Source: Periconia sp. R9002 (lineage: Eukaryota > Ascomycota > Dothideomycetes > Pleosporales > Periconiaceae). From it: 64,000 nucleotides of DNA. The notes beneath the pieces were generated by a model, which was not told the origin of the DNA, ran no database searches, and saw only the letters and a program-made list of their open reading frames with translations. The DNA is taken from NCBI GenBank assembly GCA_023627715.1, contig JAMAHW010000007.1, positions 186,001 through 250,000 on the forward strand, in the 5' to 3' direction. Below are positions 1 through 10,717 of the stretch, one piece after another. The translations under genes and the position numbers were made by a program. The number at the start of each line of letters is the position of its first letter. Position 1 is the stretch's first letter.

Positions 1-387
1 TCATGAAACTTCTTACCCTCATAGATACCGAAATCTTTTTCCATCAAGGCAGGCAGTTGTATGACCTCCGGACTCGAGTTCGCTGGCCCCTGTGCAGCTG
101 CTGGTGCACTTTGTGCCTCTCGAATCAGGCCCGCCGTCTTTACCGCTCGTTGAAGATGAGAAGAGAATATATGCGTAAACGATAGACCGAGAGTCTTGAA
201 ATGCTGACCCAAACGGGTAGCCTGTTGATGGCCATGATTGGTAAGTGCAGAGTCTTTGCTGCCGGCACTGCTTCGATTAGGAAAAAGATGGAGATTGATT
301 TGGAATGTGGACAACTTACTAAACCTGGGCAACATTGTCCACAGTTTCGCCATGGCGGATGAAGAACAATCTAGCCTCTCTCTTCAT
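1..387 (-). CDS. Histidine phosphatase (phosphoglycerate mutase-like), 3' part cut by window edge
   Basis: Exon 1 is 320-387 and exon 2 runs from 267 off the window at base 1. The intron at 268-319 has a GTAAGT donor and a CAG acceptor, phase 2. Exon 1 encodes the family signature near the N-terminus, with RHGET at residues 11-15; His12 would carry the phosphate. Exon 2 continues with SKDSALTNHG and a stretch resembling the family helix (SSHLQRAVKTAGLI), then MEKDFGIYEG, which looks like the catalytic acid segment. This order is typical of the RHG phosphatase superfamily (TIGAR/phosphoglycerate mutase type). The second catalytic His lies beyond the window. The substrate cannot be told: small phosphatase, fructose-2,6-bisphosphatase-like and protein phosphatase roles are all possible. 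The start at 387 is the first in-frame Met before the signature. Confidence 0.85.
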
Positions 388-786
388 ACCGCCTGAGAGG
401 AGGCGGAGGCATATGCCCTGATGGCATGGTGGCGATGTGAAGATGGAAGGTCGTTGAGAAGAACGCTTAGACGGTTTTCCTGCGCGCGCGGAGCCGCCGA
501 TACGATTTTCCGGCTCCCCCGTACCAAAGGCTTCGCCAGTCAGGGACAGCCATGAGCTTGAGGCGTGAACAATTTAAACAAGATTGAGTCGGTACAACTA
601 TTTATCCACATGTAATTAAAAAGACAAATATACTCTATTGCATAACCGATGCTAATGCATAACCGCCTACTTCATATCTCAGGCTGCCCTTGTAATGGAA
701 TTGCAGAAAGCAATCAGTCCCGCTATTTCATTCTCTATGTATCATCACCCACTCAAAACAGAACCCCAACCGTCTAAACTTGTCGC
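388..786. other. Intergenic, histidine phosphatase to carboxylesterase
   Basis: This holds the presumed promoter of the histidine phosphatase and the 3' flank of the carboxylesterase. I see no other gene or repeat in it. Confidence 0.5.
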
Positions 787-2661
787 TTACTGCTGCGTTC
801 TGCTCATCATCCCCTTGTAGACACGACACCTACTCTCTCTCTCTTCATCCCGTTCCTCCATGCGGATCTTGAGCGATCTCGCTTCATCCTCCCGATTGGT
901 AAACAGCATTCTCCTGCCTCTCTCGTCCAGATCCTCCCACTCTGCAGTCCCTTTGCGACGCTCCGTATTCGGGTTGAGATGTTTGATGAAACTGATGAAA
1001 TAGTCGCTGATTTCGTTGTCTCTCCTCGCAAGGACTTGTCCAACCGTTGCCGCATGCTTGGTTCCATAGCCATTAGTGTTGTCAGGACCCCAATGTACGT
1101 CCCACTGGTATGTGTACGTAGGCACCTTCCCTCCTGAAGGAGTTGAATTGGCATTGTGGTGCGCAAATCCCTGCGCAGTGAGGTAGGTTGGGCAAATGTA
1201 GCGGAGTTCGCCCTGGGCTTTGGAGACAGCGTCCCACCACGAGCCCGAATCCGGCCAGTGACGATCGTTGGGATAGGTCTTCACAAGCAAAGCCAGATCG
1301 TCATCGGTAAGTAGCGGATAGTGGTCTTTGATGTACAATTTGAACTCTCCTTCGTTGTCAATGGTTTTGAAGACTTGATCAGTACCTTCATTGGATGTGT
1401 AGCCAATAAGAGTAGGGACCCTAGCGAAATGGCCATTGAGGACAGCAGTCACACCAGGCTCTGTCCACAGCGCATTGGGTCCCTTTTCAGCGGTAGGTGC
1501 CCACATCCAGCGGGGTGGAGTGTTGCGCTGATTGAAGGCCATTGGGTAATTCTGATAGTACAGGTCGCCTACGGAGGCGTTGCGGACACAAGAAACGGAA
1601 GTATCATTCCAGCAGCCAACGCCATGGGCAACGCGCCGATAGAAATCATTTGCTTGGTCTGGGGTAAAATATGTCATTGCAGCAGGAGACTGCATGATGG
1701 CGCCGTGGAAGAGCGGCTTTTGACCTGAGCCAGGAACAGGGTAAGTGTGGTCTCCGTGTTTTGCGGTAAGCTGGGAGACAACAGACGTGCCACCAGCCGA
1801 AGTTCCCATCAGGACGACATGGTCTGCATTTCCACCAAAGTAGCGGATGTACTTCTGCACCCACTCGAGCGAGGCACGCTGGTCGCGTAAGCCCATGTTG
1901 AAGTCACCATCTTTAGCGATTTCGTCACCTGAAAGGAAGCCATAGATGCCGCTGCGGTAATACATCATGACAACAATGATACCCTTGAAATCTAACTTCC
2001 CGTCCTTTTCTTTACGACTTTTCTCCACGAAATCCTTGCCGTTGCCGCGCCCAGGGAGATGAAACCCACCCCCAGGAATATTGACCAGCACTGGGAGGTC
2101 ATCGCCGGGCTGCGCGTCCACGGGTGTAAAAACATGCAGTGAAAGACAATCTTCGGTGCGAGAAGTATAGATGCCCGCAATATCCTCGCCAGCGACGTCG
2201 TTCTTATTGCGCAGCTTCTCGTCGATCTTTTGAATGTTAGGACACATTCCGAATTGTCCACTGAATTCTATGGTGCCATTTTGGTTATATAGGGGTGGCG
2301 GCTGAGGTCCTCTAAATCGATTGTTTCCCCCTGTGGATGCAGCATATGGAAGATTCCAATATAGCTTAACATTGCCCTCTCTGATAGCCCGAACCGACAA
2401 ATAGTCGAGCTCGACACGGTCGGGATCTCCGTCGTCCTTCTGCGGCGGAGAAAAGTCAGTCGCGGGCTTATCGCGTCCGCAGGTGGTTGGTAACCATTTA
2501 GTCGTCGGTTTCAGGTTTTCACGCACGTTTGACGGAAGGAGTAATGCCAGAGGGACAATGGTGGCGAAGAGCACAAGACCTGAGAGCACTATGAGGATGA
2601 AGTACAGCCGTCTGCTGCGAATGGGTGATACTGAAAACTTTCCATAGAGGGTTGCCATCAT
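787..2661 (-). CDS. Membrane-anchored type-B carboxylesterase
   Basis: Intronless, 624 residues, an alpha/beta-hydrolase of the carboxylesterase/cholinesterase family that would hydrolyse carboxylic esters. Residues 19-42 form one strong hydrophobic helix preceded by Arg residues, which suggests a type II signal anchor with the enzyme domain outside the cytosol. Next come the EDCL disulfide motif (170-173), the oxyanion-hole run PGGGF (about 196-200), the nucleophile elbow GTSAGG with Ser288, the acid Glu425 in SNEGTD, and His536 in GTKHA. The triad is complete, so it should be active. Two Met codons open the frame and I took the first. Secreted fungal relatives usually have a cleavable signal peptide, so the anchor is the unusual part. 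The substrate is unknown. Confidence 0.88.
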   Translation of the reverse strand: MMATLYGKFSVSPIRSRRLYFILIVLSGLVLFATIVPLALLLPSNVRENLKPTTKWLPTTCGRDKPATDFSPPQKDDGDPDRVELDYLSVRAIREGNVKLYWNLPYAASTGGNNRFRGPQPPPLYNQNGTIEFSGQFGMCPNIQKIDEKLRNKNDVAGEDIAGIYTSRTEDCLSLHVFTPVDAQPGDDLPVLVNIPGGGFHLPGRGNGKDFVEKSRKEKDGKLDFKGIIVVMMYYRSGIYGFLSGDEIAKDGDFNMGLRDQRASLEWVQKYIRYFGGNADHVVLMGTSAGGTSVVSQLTAKHGDHTYPVPGSGQKPLFHGAIMQSPAAMTYFTPDQANDFYRRVAHGVGCWNDTSVSCVRNASVGDLYYQNYPMAFNQRNTPPRWMWAPTAEKGPNALWTEPGVTAVLNGHFARVPTLIGYTSNEGTDQVFKTIDNEGEFKLYIKDHYPLLTDDDLALLVKTYPNDRHWPDSGSWWDAVSKAQGELRYICPTYLTAQGFAHHNANSTPSGGKVPTYTYQWDVHWGPDNTNGYGTKHAATVGQVLARRDNEISDYFISFIKHLNPNTERRKGTAEWEDLDERGRRMLFTNREDEARSLKIRMEERDEERESRCRVYKGMMSRTQQ

Positions 2662-3477
2662 CGTATGAGGCTCATGTTAAGTACTTCAACCCATGGTGGT
2701 GGTTTTCAAAGTCTAGTACCTGAGGTATCAAACAACCAAGGCTCGCGTGGATACACGGCACTGGAGCTTCCAGCTTGGCAGCGCGGCTTTATAAATTACG
2801 TCACACGCTCATTTCTTTTTGGTATCCACCTTGTTGCTCTTTTAGAAATCTAGAACTCGTCTGTCGAGTTTATGTTTATGATCGACACACGGACGCGTTT
2901 GCAAAAAAGACGTGTTTCTGCATTGTTCGTCAGCTTGGGCTCTTTGGCGCATACAAAAGTAAACATATCAGTCAACAGTATTTCTTATCCAGCAACCGAA
3001 GATAACTACATGAAACTTTATTTAAAACACTGGGATATTAGCTTAGTTGATAGGATACCAAGGCAAAGTTAAAGAGAAACTTTATTGTCAAACGGCATGG
3101 TGTGATTTCTTACTTGATTTGCCAACCAACCTCTCGCCTGCAATCCTAGATCCAAAAATCGTCCACTTTGTCATTCGCCCTTTGTTTTGACCTATTATGA
3201 GAGTTTTTACATTGCTATAGCTACTGGTAGTACGTACAAACATTGTGTGTCTCTTTAGTATGTTTCATCATTACTTGAAGCATTGTTTAGAAGATATCTG
3301 GACAGAAAATGCTAGAGGAAGCACAATGTTCAAAAACAATGTATCGCAATGTGCGCCAGCACCGTCTATAAAAGTTTCGTGCATTTCACCTGCAGTTTTC
3401 GTATCATTCCAACATTATCACACACGATCTAAGAAATCGACACACTCATCAAAACAATTAACTCTCGATCCCAAAAA
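2662..3477. other. Divergent intergenic region with TATA box
   Basis: This AT-rich spacer lies between the carboxylesterase (left) and the kinase-like gene (right). A TATAAAA box at 3367-3373 lies about 105 bp before the right-hand start codon. I see no other gene in it. Confidence 0.5.
3367..3373 (+). promoter_or_regulatory. TATA box of the kinase-like gene
   Basis: This is a TATAAAA match at a suitable distance upstream of the ATG at 3478. The assignment rests on position and sequence only. Confidence 0.45.
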
Positions 3478-4875
3478 ATGGCTAACCATATCGCGAGCAA
3501 GTACGTTGTGCTAAAAGAAATCGAGAATGTAGAAGGCATTCTTACGGGAGTCAGTCTCGTCAAGAATGTTAAGTCGAAGAAAAAGTTCATCTGTAAGAAG
3601 GTATCTAAAGCCAGCAGCGAGCTCAAAACCCTGAAGCAGCTAACTGGCCTCCCTGGTATCATCAAAATATGTGACCATTACGAAGAAATGGACTCGCCAG
3701 AGCAGGCAGAAGTGCTCACTAAGGATGTCGAGGCTATTTCTAAGGATAAGCCACTTTCAAAAGTCAGCGCTCCGAAAAAGCAACCACCCAAGGGCAGCGC
3801 TCAGGAAAAAAAACCCTCCAAGTTTAGTGCTCAGAAAGAGCGACAATCCAAGGGTAGTTCTCAGAAAGATCAACGCGTCAAGGTTAGTGCTCGTGGCAAG
3901 CGACACTCTAACCCAGAGGACGGCGAACCGCCATCTAACCCAGCCTTTGCCAACTACTGCAATCTAGGCAGTCTTTGGCAGGCACTAACACCTCTGACCG
4001 ATGTGTTCTTAATCTGCCAATCGGGTCACGATCGTCATGATCAGACCGAAGGTAGTAAACAGACCGCGGGTGAGGAGACCGACGATAGTGATACTGACGA
4101 TAGCGACAGCGAGGACAGCGATATTGTGGTTAACGATACTGAGGACAGTGCTCAGACCAAGGTTGATGATCAGACTAAGGGTGGTGATCAAACTGAGGGC
4201 GGCGATCAGGCTGAGGGCCGTAGCGAGGAAGAGGATTGTGCTACCATGGAGTACGATGAATCGGTATACGACCTAATCTTTCTCGAGTATTGCGAACTAG
4301 GGGATTTGGAAGGCATTAAGCAACGTCATGAAGAAGCCTCCAAACGTATCCCAGAATCATTCATGTGGCACGTTCTGACGGCTATGGTCGAAGCTCTTCA
4401 AGCATGCCACACCGGTGGTGGTAAAGAGGATGCAAAACCCATTGCTCATAAAAATGTCCAACCCGGCCACATTCTCTTCTCTTCAGTCGGTGCATCCAAC
4501 TCCCGCTTGCCCCGCGTCGTCCTAACTGGGTTCCGTGAATCCCATCATACGACTTCCGTGTCTCTGCTGCGATCTGACTTCACGAAGTTAGGCAAGACTT
4601 TGTGGCAGTTGTGTCTTGTCGCCGACCAACGTCGAAAAGAAAATGAGGAAAACAAGGGCCTTGCTAACTTTGATGAAGACTTGTTCAAGTTGTTAAGCGG
4701 GGAATATGAATCGAGCGACGTGTTTGGCTACTCCGTTGAACTTCAAACGATGGTTGGAGAGTTGGTCAACGAGATGATGTTCCCGAAGATCGATGGGAAA
4801 TATGTGTTGAATCGCATTGAAAAACTCAAGGCTGCGGCAAAAATGTGCGAACATGGTGGTAAGGTCATTCTCTAG
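3478..4875 (+). CDS. Kinase-fold protein lacking catalytic residues (probable pseudokinase)
   Basis: Intronless, 465 residues. The N-terminus looks like a kinase N-lobe: a beta3-like strand with Lys (FICKKV), an alphaC-like SELKTLKQL, and a GLPGIIKI strand. A long low-complexity insert follows (about residues 75-255) with a Lys-rich ten-residue repeat and an Asp/Ser-rich acidic run. The hinge is LIFLEYCELGDL. The catalytic loop reads HKNVQPGHIL (324-333) where active kinases have HRDxKPxNIL, so the catalytic Asp is Asn. The metal-binding DFG is replaced by TGF (350-352). No glycine-rich loop is visible. The fold call is inference from motif order; the loss of catalytic residues is read directly. 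The role is unknown: a scaffold or an allosteric partner of a real kinase is plausible. I place the Met at 3478 because it follows the TATA box and no earlier in-frame Met fits. Confidence 0.7.
   Translation: MANHIASKYVVLKEIENVEGILTGVSLVKNVKSKKKFICKKVSKASSELKTLKQLTGLPGIIKICDHYEEMDSPEQAEVLTKDVEAISKDKPLSKVSAPKKQPPKGSAQEKKPSKFSAQKERQSKGSSQKDQRVKVSARGKRHSNPEDGEPPSNPAFANYCNLGSLWQALTPLTDVFLICQSGHDRHDQTEGSKQTAGEETDDSDTDDSDSEDSDIVVNDTEDSAQTKVDDQTKGGDQTEGGDQAEGRSEEEDCATMEYDESVYDLIFLEYCELGDLEGIKQRHEEASKRIPESFMWHVLTAMVEALQACHTGGGKEDAKPIAHKNVQPGHILFSSVGASNSRLPRVVLTGFRESHHTTSVSLLRSDFTKLGKTLWQLCLVADQRRKENEENKGLANFDEDLFKLLSGEYESSDVFGYSVELQTMVGELVNEMMFPKIDGKYVLNRIEKLKAAAKMCEHGGKVIL
3766..3903 (+). repeat. 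30-bp tandem repeat encoding a ten-residue Lys-rich repeat
   Basis: Four full units start at 3766, 3796, 3826 and 3856, with a partial fifth from 3886. Each encodes Ser-Ala/Ser then a Gln/Lys-rich stretch ending in Lys-Gly/Phe/Val. They form part of the insert in the kinase-like protein (residues 97-142). The units have diverged in sequence, so the array is not recent. Confidence 0.75.
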
Positions 4876-5958
4876 GATGCAAAAGCCAATCATTGAGAGG
4901 ACTAAAACGAGAATCGAGTACTGTTTTTCTGTCATTGGCACTTCTTAATCCATGCGTTTTGATGGATATCAGCTGGTCTGATTCCTGCCTTCACCCTGAA
5001 TACACCACGTGAAATCAAAGCAAGGATCATCATACATTTTCTCTATATAAAGTGAAAGCGTTGAACAGTCGAAGTGCACTGGGTGTCTCGATAATTCGAC
5101 GTCAATAATATTCAACATTTCCAATGATATGTCCACTGTTCTCTGATGTGATGTAGTGAAGAGTATTCAAATTTTTTGGGATCTTCAATGACAGTAGGCG
5201 TCTGGTCTACATATAATGGGAGGATATCCTTTAATCTTGGTATGCAAAGGTACGTGGAGAAAACTCAGTCCCATCATGTGTTGAATAACCTAGGCTGCAG
5301 ATACCAAAATGTCTCTGTATAGTGATTGTCGTATATATGTGGCCCTTGGATTCACAGAGAAGTGGCTGGTACCAGGCTGCTTTTTTGTGACAGTAATTTA
5401 ATTAAATTAAACGAGGTCGTACTGCATATTGATGTGTGCTGTCCTTGCCCATGTCTTCAGCCTTGCGTGCAGGCTTGCACAACAACACCTAAATTGCGGC
5501 AACGTAAAGAAGGAGGGGTTGCTAAGTAGACCAGACCGAGCCTAGAATAAATCCATGGCCGTAGATGTTTCGGCCGAATGAGCTTCTAAGGAGTAAGCTC
5601 TGACAGGTTCTGGTGTATCTGATAGCCATCGCCGGCGAACATGAAACTTTGACCGGTCGGTATACTCGGTGAGGATGCTGGACGCAGGAGGAAATTAAGG
5701 AGATTGAAGAAGACAGCGGGTCCAACCTATTCAGCTTGAGGGATGCCTGCTTGGTTTATCTGGTGGCTTCGGTGAAGGCTTGGCAAGTGACACACGAGGT
5801 TTCTCGCGCGTTTCATGGGATTTATAGCCTCAAGCTTGTACAAATCATAACAGACTCTTCTAACCTCAATCCATTCCCTTATCAAGCAACATCGAAGTTT
5901 TTCTGCTCCTCAAAATCCTTCTACGATCCTGCGAAAGACCTCCAATCATCAAGTCGTC
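4876..5958. other. Intergenic, no gene seen
   Basis: About 1.1 kb with AT-rich patches, including a TATATAAA-like stretch near 5043. The short open frames here show no recognisable protein. Confidence 0.45.
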
Positions 5959-6966
5959 ATGAGTATTTATAGCAACAGTTCCAGTCTGCGCGATCAAGGA
6001 AAGAAGTACCGAATCAGGCGCAATCCTGACAATGACGAATTAGAATTCAATCCTCCTAAAGGTTCCCAACAACTAAAGGATGCATTACACTATCACTTTC
6101 CCGGGGAGACGGATTACACATCGAGGATACGAAAAGCGATTTGCGATTTCCGTGAAGAAGACGGATCACCGCTCACTGATGTTCCACCGGCGAACAACGA
6201 AACAGAGACGTCGTCAATCAATTCAAGAAGAAATGTAACTCGACGAAGCTCAACCAACTCCGGGATTCGCAAACGGCGAAAATGCATGCCAGGAGAAGGC
6301 ACCAAGATCTACCAAAATAGGGGTATGGTTTGCGACAAACATAGCAAACAAAAGACCAAGGTACATATCCGCAATTTCCTCAATTATCATCTCCACTAAT
6401 TGTTTCAGTGCGATCCCGCCGTCTGTCAAAACAACAAACAGTTTTCGACGCGTCCGCACACTACTGTTGATGGCATATATCCAGCCAGTGTTGTCACAAC
6501 ATCGCCGGTGTCTCTCGAAAGACCAAACCAGACTCTTAAACAGTTTGTGCCGTACCCATCCAATTCTTCTGGGCAACTGCAATTTCCGTTCCCGCAGCAG
6601 CAAGGGCAACAATCGTACGGATTTCCAGACGGTAGTCATGAAAACATTCCCATGGATTCAGATCTTACCTCCAGACAACAGGACATACTACCTTATGGCA
6701 CATCTGCTGGGACCTCTTATGAATATTACAACAACCCTGAATTTAATTCTTTCATCCCGCCATCAAACACATATACCGCGTCAGGTACCCAAGATGACTA
6801 TTCATTCCACGATGTTCGAGAGGCCCCAGAAGTCACAACCAGCGGAAATACAGGTGTTTATCCCCAGAAGGAAAAGTTGCTTCCGAAGCTGCTTAGGGTC
6901 AGAATGCTGCTGTCATTCACCAAAAAGCTCAGCCAGGTGTTTCGGCCGAGCAGGGCCTTGTATTGA
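5959..6966 (+). CDS. Unknown protein with a Cys/His cluster formed across a splice junction
   Basis: Exons 5959-6360 and 6409-6966, 319 residues. The 48-bp intron (6361-6408) has a GTACAT donor, CTAAT branch and CAG acceptor, and joins in phase 0. Residues about 15-60 are a compact basic-then-mixed block (RIRRNPDNDELEF...), perhaps a small domain. A cluster of metal-ligand-like residues follows: Cys109, Cys125, His128, Cys135 and Cys140 (C-x15-C-x2-H-x6-C-x4-C), of which the last two lie on exon 2. The rest is Gln/Ser/Asn/Pro-rich and probably disordered, as in many fungal regulators. I do not recognise the family. Nuclear or DNA-related work is only a guess from the basic region and cysteines. 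The last 30 residues are basic and may be altered by a missed intron. Confidence 0.6.
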
Positions 6967-7783
6967 GAAGGAATGAATGCGCAGCCCCTCAGAAAGCCAG
7001 GATTCGGGATAAATTTTGGCTCGCAATTCTGACCTTCCTGCGAAATGGTGAGATTCGGTGAAATTGTTGAAATGTTCAAATTGCACGCAAGGATCTGGTA
7101 TAGTGGTTTCATCTTGTGTTTTTGTTCTCCGTAATGTTTAAAGTGGGCTGTTTATCTCATTTTGTTTCGCCACCATTACTTAGACATAGTTTCGAATAGC
7201 TGTGATAGTCCTTCCAAGATGGAATAGGAAGAGTTATGTGCGAATAAATGTGACCCAAACCAGTGAAATCATTGATCGATCGACTTTTTCATCTCTTAAA
7301 AGATAGGCATTCAGACTGCCTTTGTTTGCGGCGTAATAACCGGCTTTGACATCCACAAGACACAATTTGATTGAAACTGAAATGCGGGTACTCTCAGACA
7401 ACAACCATTAACGATGACCCATAGACACCGTATTAGCTGTAGCGCAGAGCCGCATGTAACAAGGGAGAGAGGAAAGGAGAGGAGGCACGAGTTTCAGCCA
7501 CCACGTGTATACCACCAAAATATGTTTAGGCTAAAAGCCTGACCTGCAAAGCGATTACTGTGCATGCACATAGCATGTCGCTGTAGGATTATTCTAAAAT
7601 CCAGTAACGATTTTCAACTTCTGGGTTCCTTTGGGGGGTGAGGGAGAATCCTTCGTCCTTCCAGAGACAAGTTTAGAAACTACTACACCCATGCTGTGTT
7701 ACACAGTTTATCTAAACAACACGCCAAGCTTTGACTTGTGAAATGGGAGCGATAAGAAAGCATGCGGCTCTGTTCATTGCCAA

Positions 7784-7805
7784 GGCCACACCGAGGCCAC
7801 ACCGA
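7784..7805. repeat. Two tandem copies of an 11-bp unit
   Basis: The unit ggccacaccga occurs twice head to tail and is followed by a partial third copy. Short, of unknown meaning. Confidence 0.7.
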
Positions 7806-7984
7806 GGCCGTAAAGCTTACAACGGTCGGTGTATAAGCTTAAGTGCAACCAAGGCTGCGAATGTAGTCGTTTAGGCGCCCAGCGAGGCATCTACACACAA
7901 CGGGGCCGTTCCTGCAGCTGATCCGTGCCCCCCTTTCTTCGACACTCTCTGCACAGACCTAGGTGCTTGTTTTGGCCCTGAGAA

Positions 7985-8152
7985 ATGGCAGATGACAACG
8001 GCACGTCCTTTCACACCGAGCGTAGATACGATGTTATTTCGGTGTCGCCCTCCATGGAGGAAATTCACCCCAGCCTTACGCGCGAGAAAGGGGCGTTCAA
8101 CTGGGACATACTTATTGAATATCATTTATGGTTAAAACTCTATAGTCTCTAA
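7985..8152 (+). other. Short open frame, possible gene remnant
   Basis: Starting at an ATG, 55 codons read with balanced composition (opens MADDNGTSFHTERR) before a stop at 8150-8152, just upstream of the membrane-protein gene. The opposite strand is also open here. It could be a small gene, an upstream ORF, a remnant or chance. No homology is recognised. Confidence 0.18.
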
Positions 8153-8301
8153 GCTGTGTGAAACTTGAAATATCTTAAATGAATGTCAACCTCTTACTTT
8201 ATATCACAGCTCTTTCACTCTCTTTAATTTTCCACACTCACAGGTAAATCCTCAGAGGAGATACTTTCGTCTTATCGCCTATTTAGCCCCGACCATCAAT
8301 T

Positions 8302-9891
8302 ATGCCGTCTTATTTGAGTTTACCTTCTGTGAAAACCTGCTTGGACGACCCTGATTTCTCATGCCGTCTACCAGATGTGCTCGAAACTGATGGAGACATT
8401 GCCGGACGTGGTGTATGTTTCCCAATGTTTCAAGGTCGTGGATATTGCCTTCTAACGACTCTTCATCAGGTCTTTGATGCTTTCTTTATTGCATCCCTAC
8501 TGGTTTTCATTATTGGGTTCTTCGGTTTGTTGTTCGAGGGTATTGAATACTTTGGAAAGGCAAAGTAAGGCACGCCAGCAAAATTGTATGATTTAACTGA
8601 TTTTTTGACAGACGCAAATATGCTCAACGAAAGAGAGAGTTCGTCGAAGTCTTCCTAATCAGCCTTGGGGATACACAGATTGTGACTTCGATCGCCCTGC
8701 TGATAACTGCCAACTTCGTGGTGGGCTGCAAGATCTCTGCCTATCATTACAACCTGGTATGTTGAACTCCAGGTACAAAGTCGTTTTGTTATCGAGACAC
8801 CACGTGGCATGGTGTATTGAAACATTGATCATCTACTGTAGTCACCCTAGTTACATTTAACTAACTTCGTAAACGCGATATAGGTATGCAAGCTGGTGCT
8901 CATATCCAGCGCTTCCCATATCGGATCTATCGCATTTGTGCATCAATATTTTGGGAGAAGCTGGGTTCTCGGCATTGTTCGCTCCATTCTCCTCGTCACA
9001 TGTTTTGGAATTAGTGGAGCACTGTTCGTCCGTATCAGTTCGTCGAGTATCTTTCCCAGGACACATCCGAGCGGTGAAATACCGAATACAAACGGCACAA
9101 TCAACACTGGTTTAGTCTTGCCGGCTTCGTGCTTCATCGAGCACCCCGGTGTATCAGGTACCAACTCTTACAGCAACTTCACCGGCTCCCAGTACTGGAC
9201 CACCAACATCACAGACGCCGTGGCGACAAATTCTTCTGCGAGATTCGGGAGTACAAATAGCTCAATGGCAGGATCTAACAACACCACATTGTTGCCCAGC
9301 TTCCAGACTTTCAGTAGCAATGATGTTCTACACAATGCCGACCTTATATTCTACATATTCACTGTCGTGGCATTCTTTTTTACGATTGGGGCGAGCTTCA
9401 TCCTCAGTCTTTGGAAAGACACAGACGGTGTAAGAAAAAGACACTACACTGCTTACGGTCTCCGATGTGTATCGTTTGTTATCGTCTACACAGCCATGAT
9501 ATACGGCGCAGACCAGTTTATTGAGCTCCAAAACTGGATGAAAGAATCAAACTGGTTTGGCGACGACGATGGAGAAAGCACCTTCAAATCTTTTGGTCAA
9601 TTCATGCCAATCATTATGTTGGTATTGCCGGTCATTGCCGTGTTAGAAGAGGCGTATGGTGAGTTTCAGTCTTTTCACGTCAGGCCTGTGAATCAGCGGT
9701 TTTAGCAGCATATGCCGCTGACCCAATGCCCCCATTGTCTTGTAAAAATCGCGCCTTTGCTAATTGCTAATTCGCAATGAATTTTAGGTCACAAAAAATC
9801 TTCCAAGGGTGACAACCGCGACAGACAGGGAAGCACTAGCTCTGGCCACCCGATGAGAAACTACACATATCATGATGACCGTGAAGATTGA
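8302..9891 (+). CDS. Multi-pass membrane protein of unknown function
   Basis: Four exons: 8302-8564, 8612-8756, 8884-9658 and 9788-9891, giving 428 residues. All junctions join in phase and the donors are GTAAGG, GTATGT and GTGAGT. Hydrophobic helices are visible at about residues 52-75 (ending FEGIEYF), 105-125, 130-150, 160-180, 280-300, 315-335 and 365-385, so about seven spans. A polar loop of about 100 residues between them has several Asn-x-Ser/Thr sites and Cys, consistent with an extracytosolic loop. The C-terminal tail is short, Lys/Ser/His-rich and cytosolic-like. The layout resembles fungal orphan seven-helix membrane proteins, but I do not recognise a family. The final exon is short and its acceptor (TTTTAG) is the least certain join. 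Confidence 0.72.
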
Positions 9892-10717
9892 GTCATGAGG
9901 ACGGGTGTACCTGCATCTACTAATATAATTGTATTTCAGTTTTTCTTTTGTAAGACACCAAATTGTAGTCTAGTTTCATTTAGTCATAGATATCTTAGGG
10001 CGTCGGTGGTAGTTGGACTTCATTTTCCTCTTAATGGTAGCCCATCTATGTCCTATTACAGTTAGTTGACCACTCATCTCAATCTAGTAATTAAAATCTA
10101 CCTCAATATATTTAGTTGGTTATTAGATGTGCATGGTTATAAGAGCGTCTTGTACTGCCTACGGTCGACGATGTGAACCGGGTTAAGTCAAAGAACTCGA
10201 TTCCTGCAACCTCAGCCACCTTTGCGTAGATTGAATTTTCATAGAAGAATAGGAGGGTGATTCTTTTTTTTTTAAGATGAACTATTCGTAGGCGTTCCAC
10301 TTAGACAGAAAACAACCCGATAAGAATTGACAATAAAAGGCGGGCGACCTTGACTATCGAAAAATACATAAGGCGGACATCACAATTGGCGCCCATGGGT
10401 AACCGAACCTAATATCATGACGTCCGGGAGAACAATACACGGAAACAAGTTGGAAGAGGTGTTGACAAGTACAAATAGATGAGTTTCAAGAAGTATATTC
10501 GCTCGAACTCTATGCAAGAAACCAAAAGGGTCATGCTCGGGTCACTTTTTAGTGTATCCACCTAGTCTAAGCCGTTCTTGAGCTAGCCCTAGCGCAAGCC
10601 CATTTCGCGATCCTTTCAAATTTTGTGAATGGACAGACAGGGTCAGTGAATGCTGAGGATCAATTTTGAGTACTATATATTTTGATAAAACAGTGAGAAA
10701 CATCATCAAATCAATTC
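9892..10717. other. Intergenic, nothing recognised
   Basis: This is an AT-rich spacer before the tRNA gene. I see no coding signal or repeat. Confidence 0.45.

Larger units (their letters stand above)
6967..8301. other. Intergenic with a short tandem duplication
   Basis: About 1.3 kb. It contains an 11-bp unit in tandem at 7784-7805 and a GC-richer block (about 7860-8110) that is open on both strands. No convincing gene. Confidence 0.4.

Noticed and set aside
7871..8125. 84-codon minus-strand open frame, possible transposon fragment
   Set aside because: No transposase motif, no terminal repeats found, and the plus strand is equally open.
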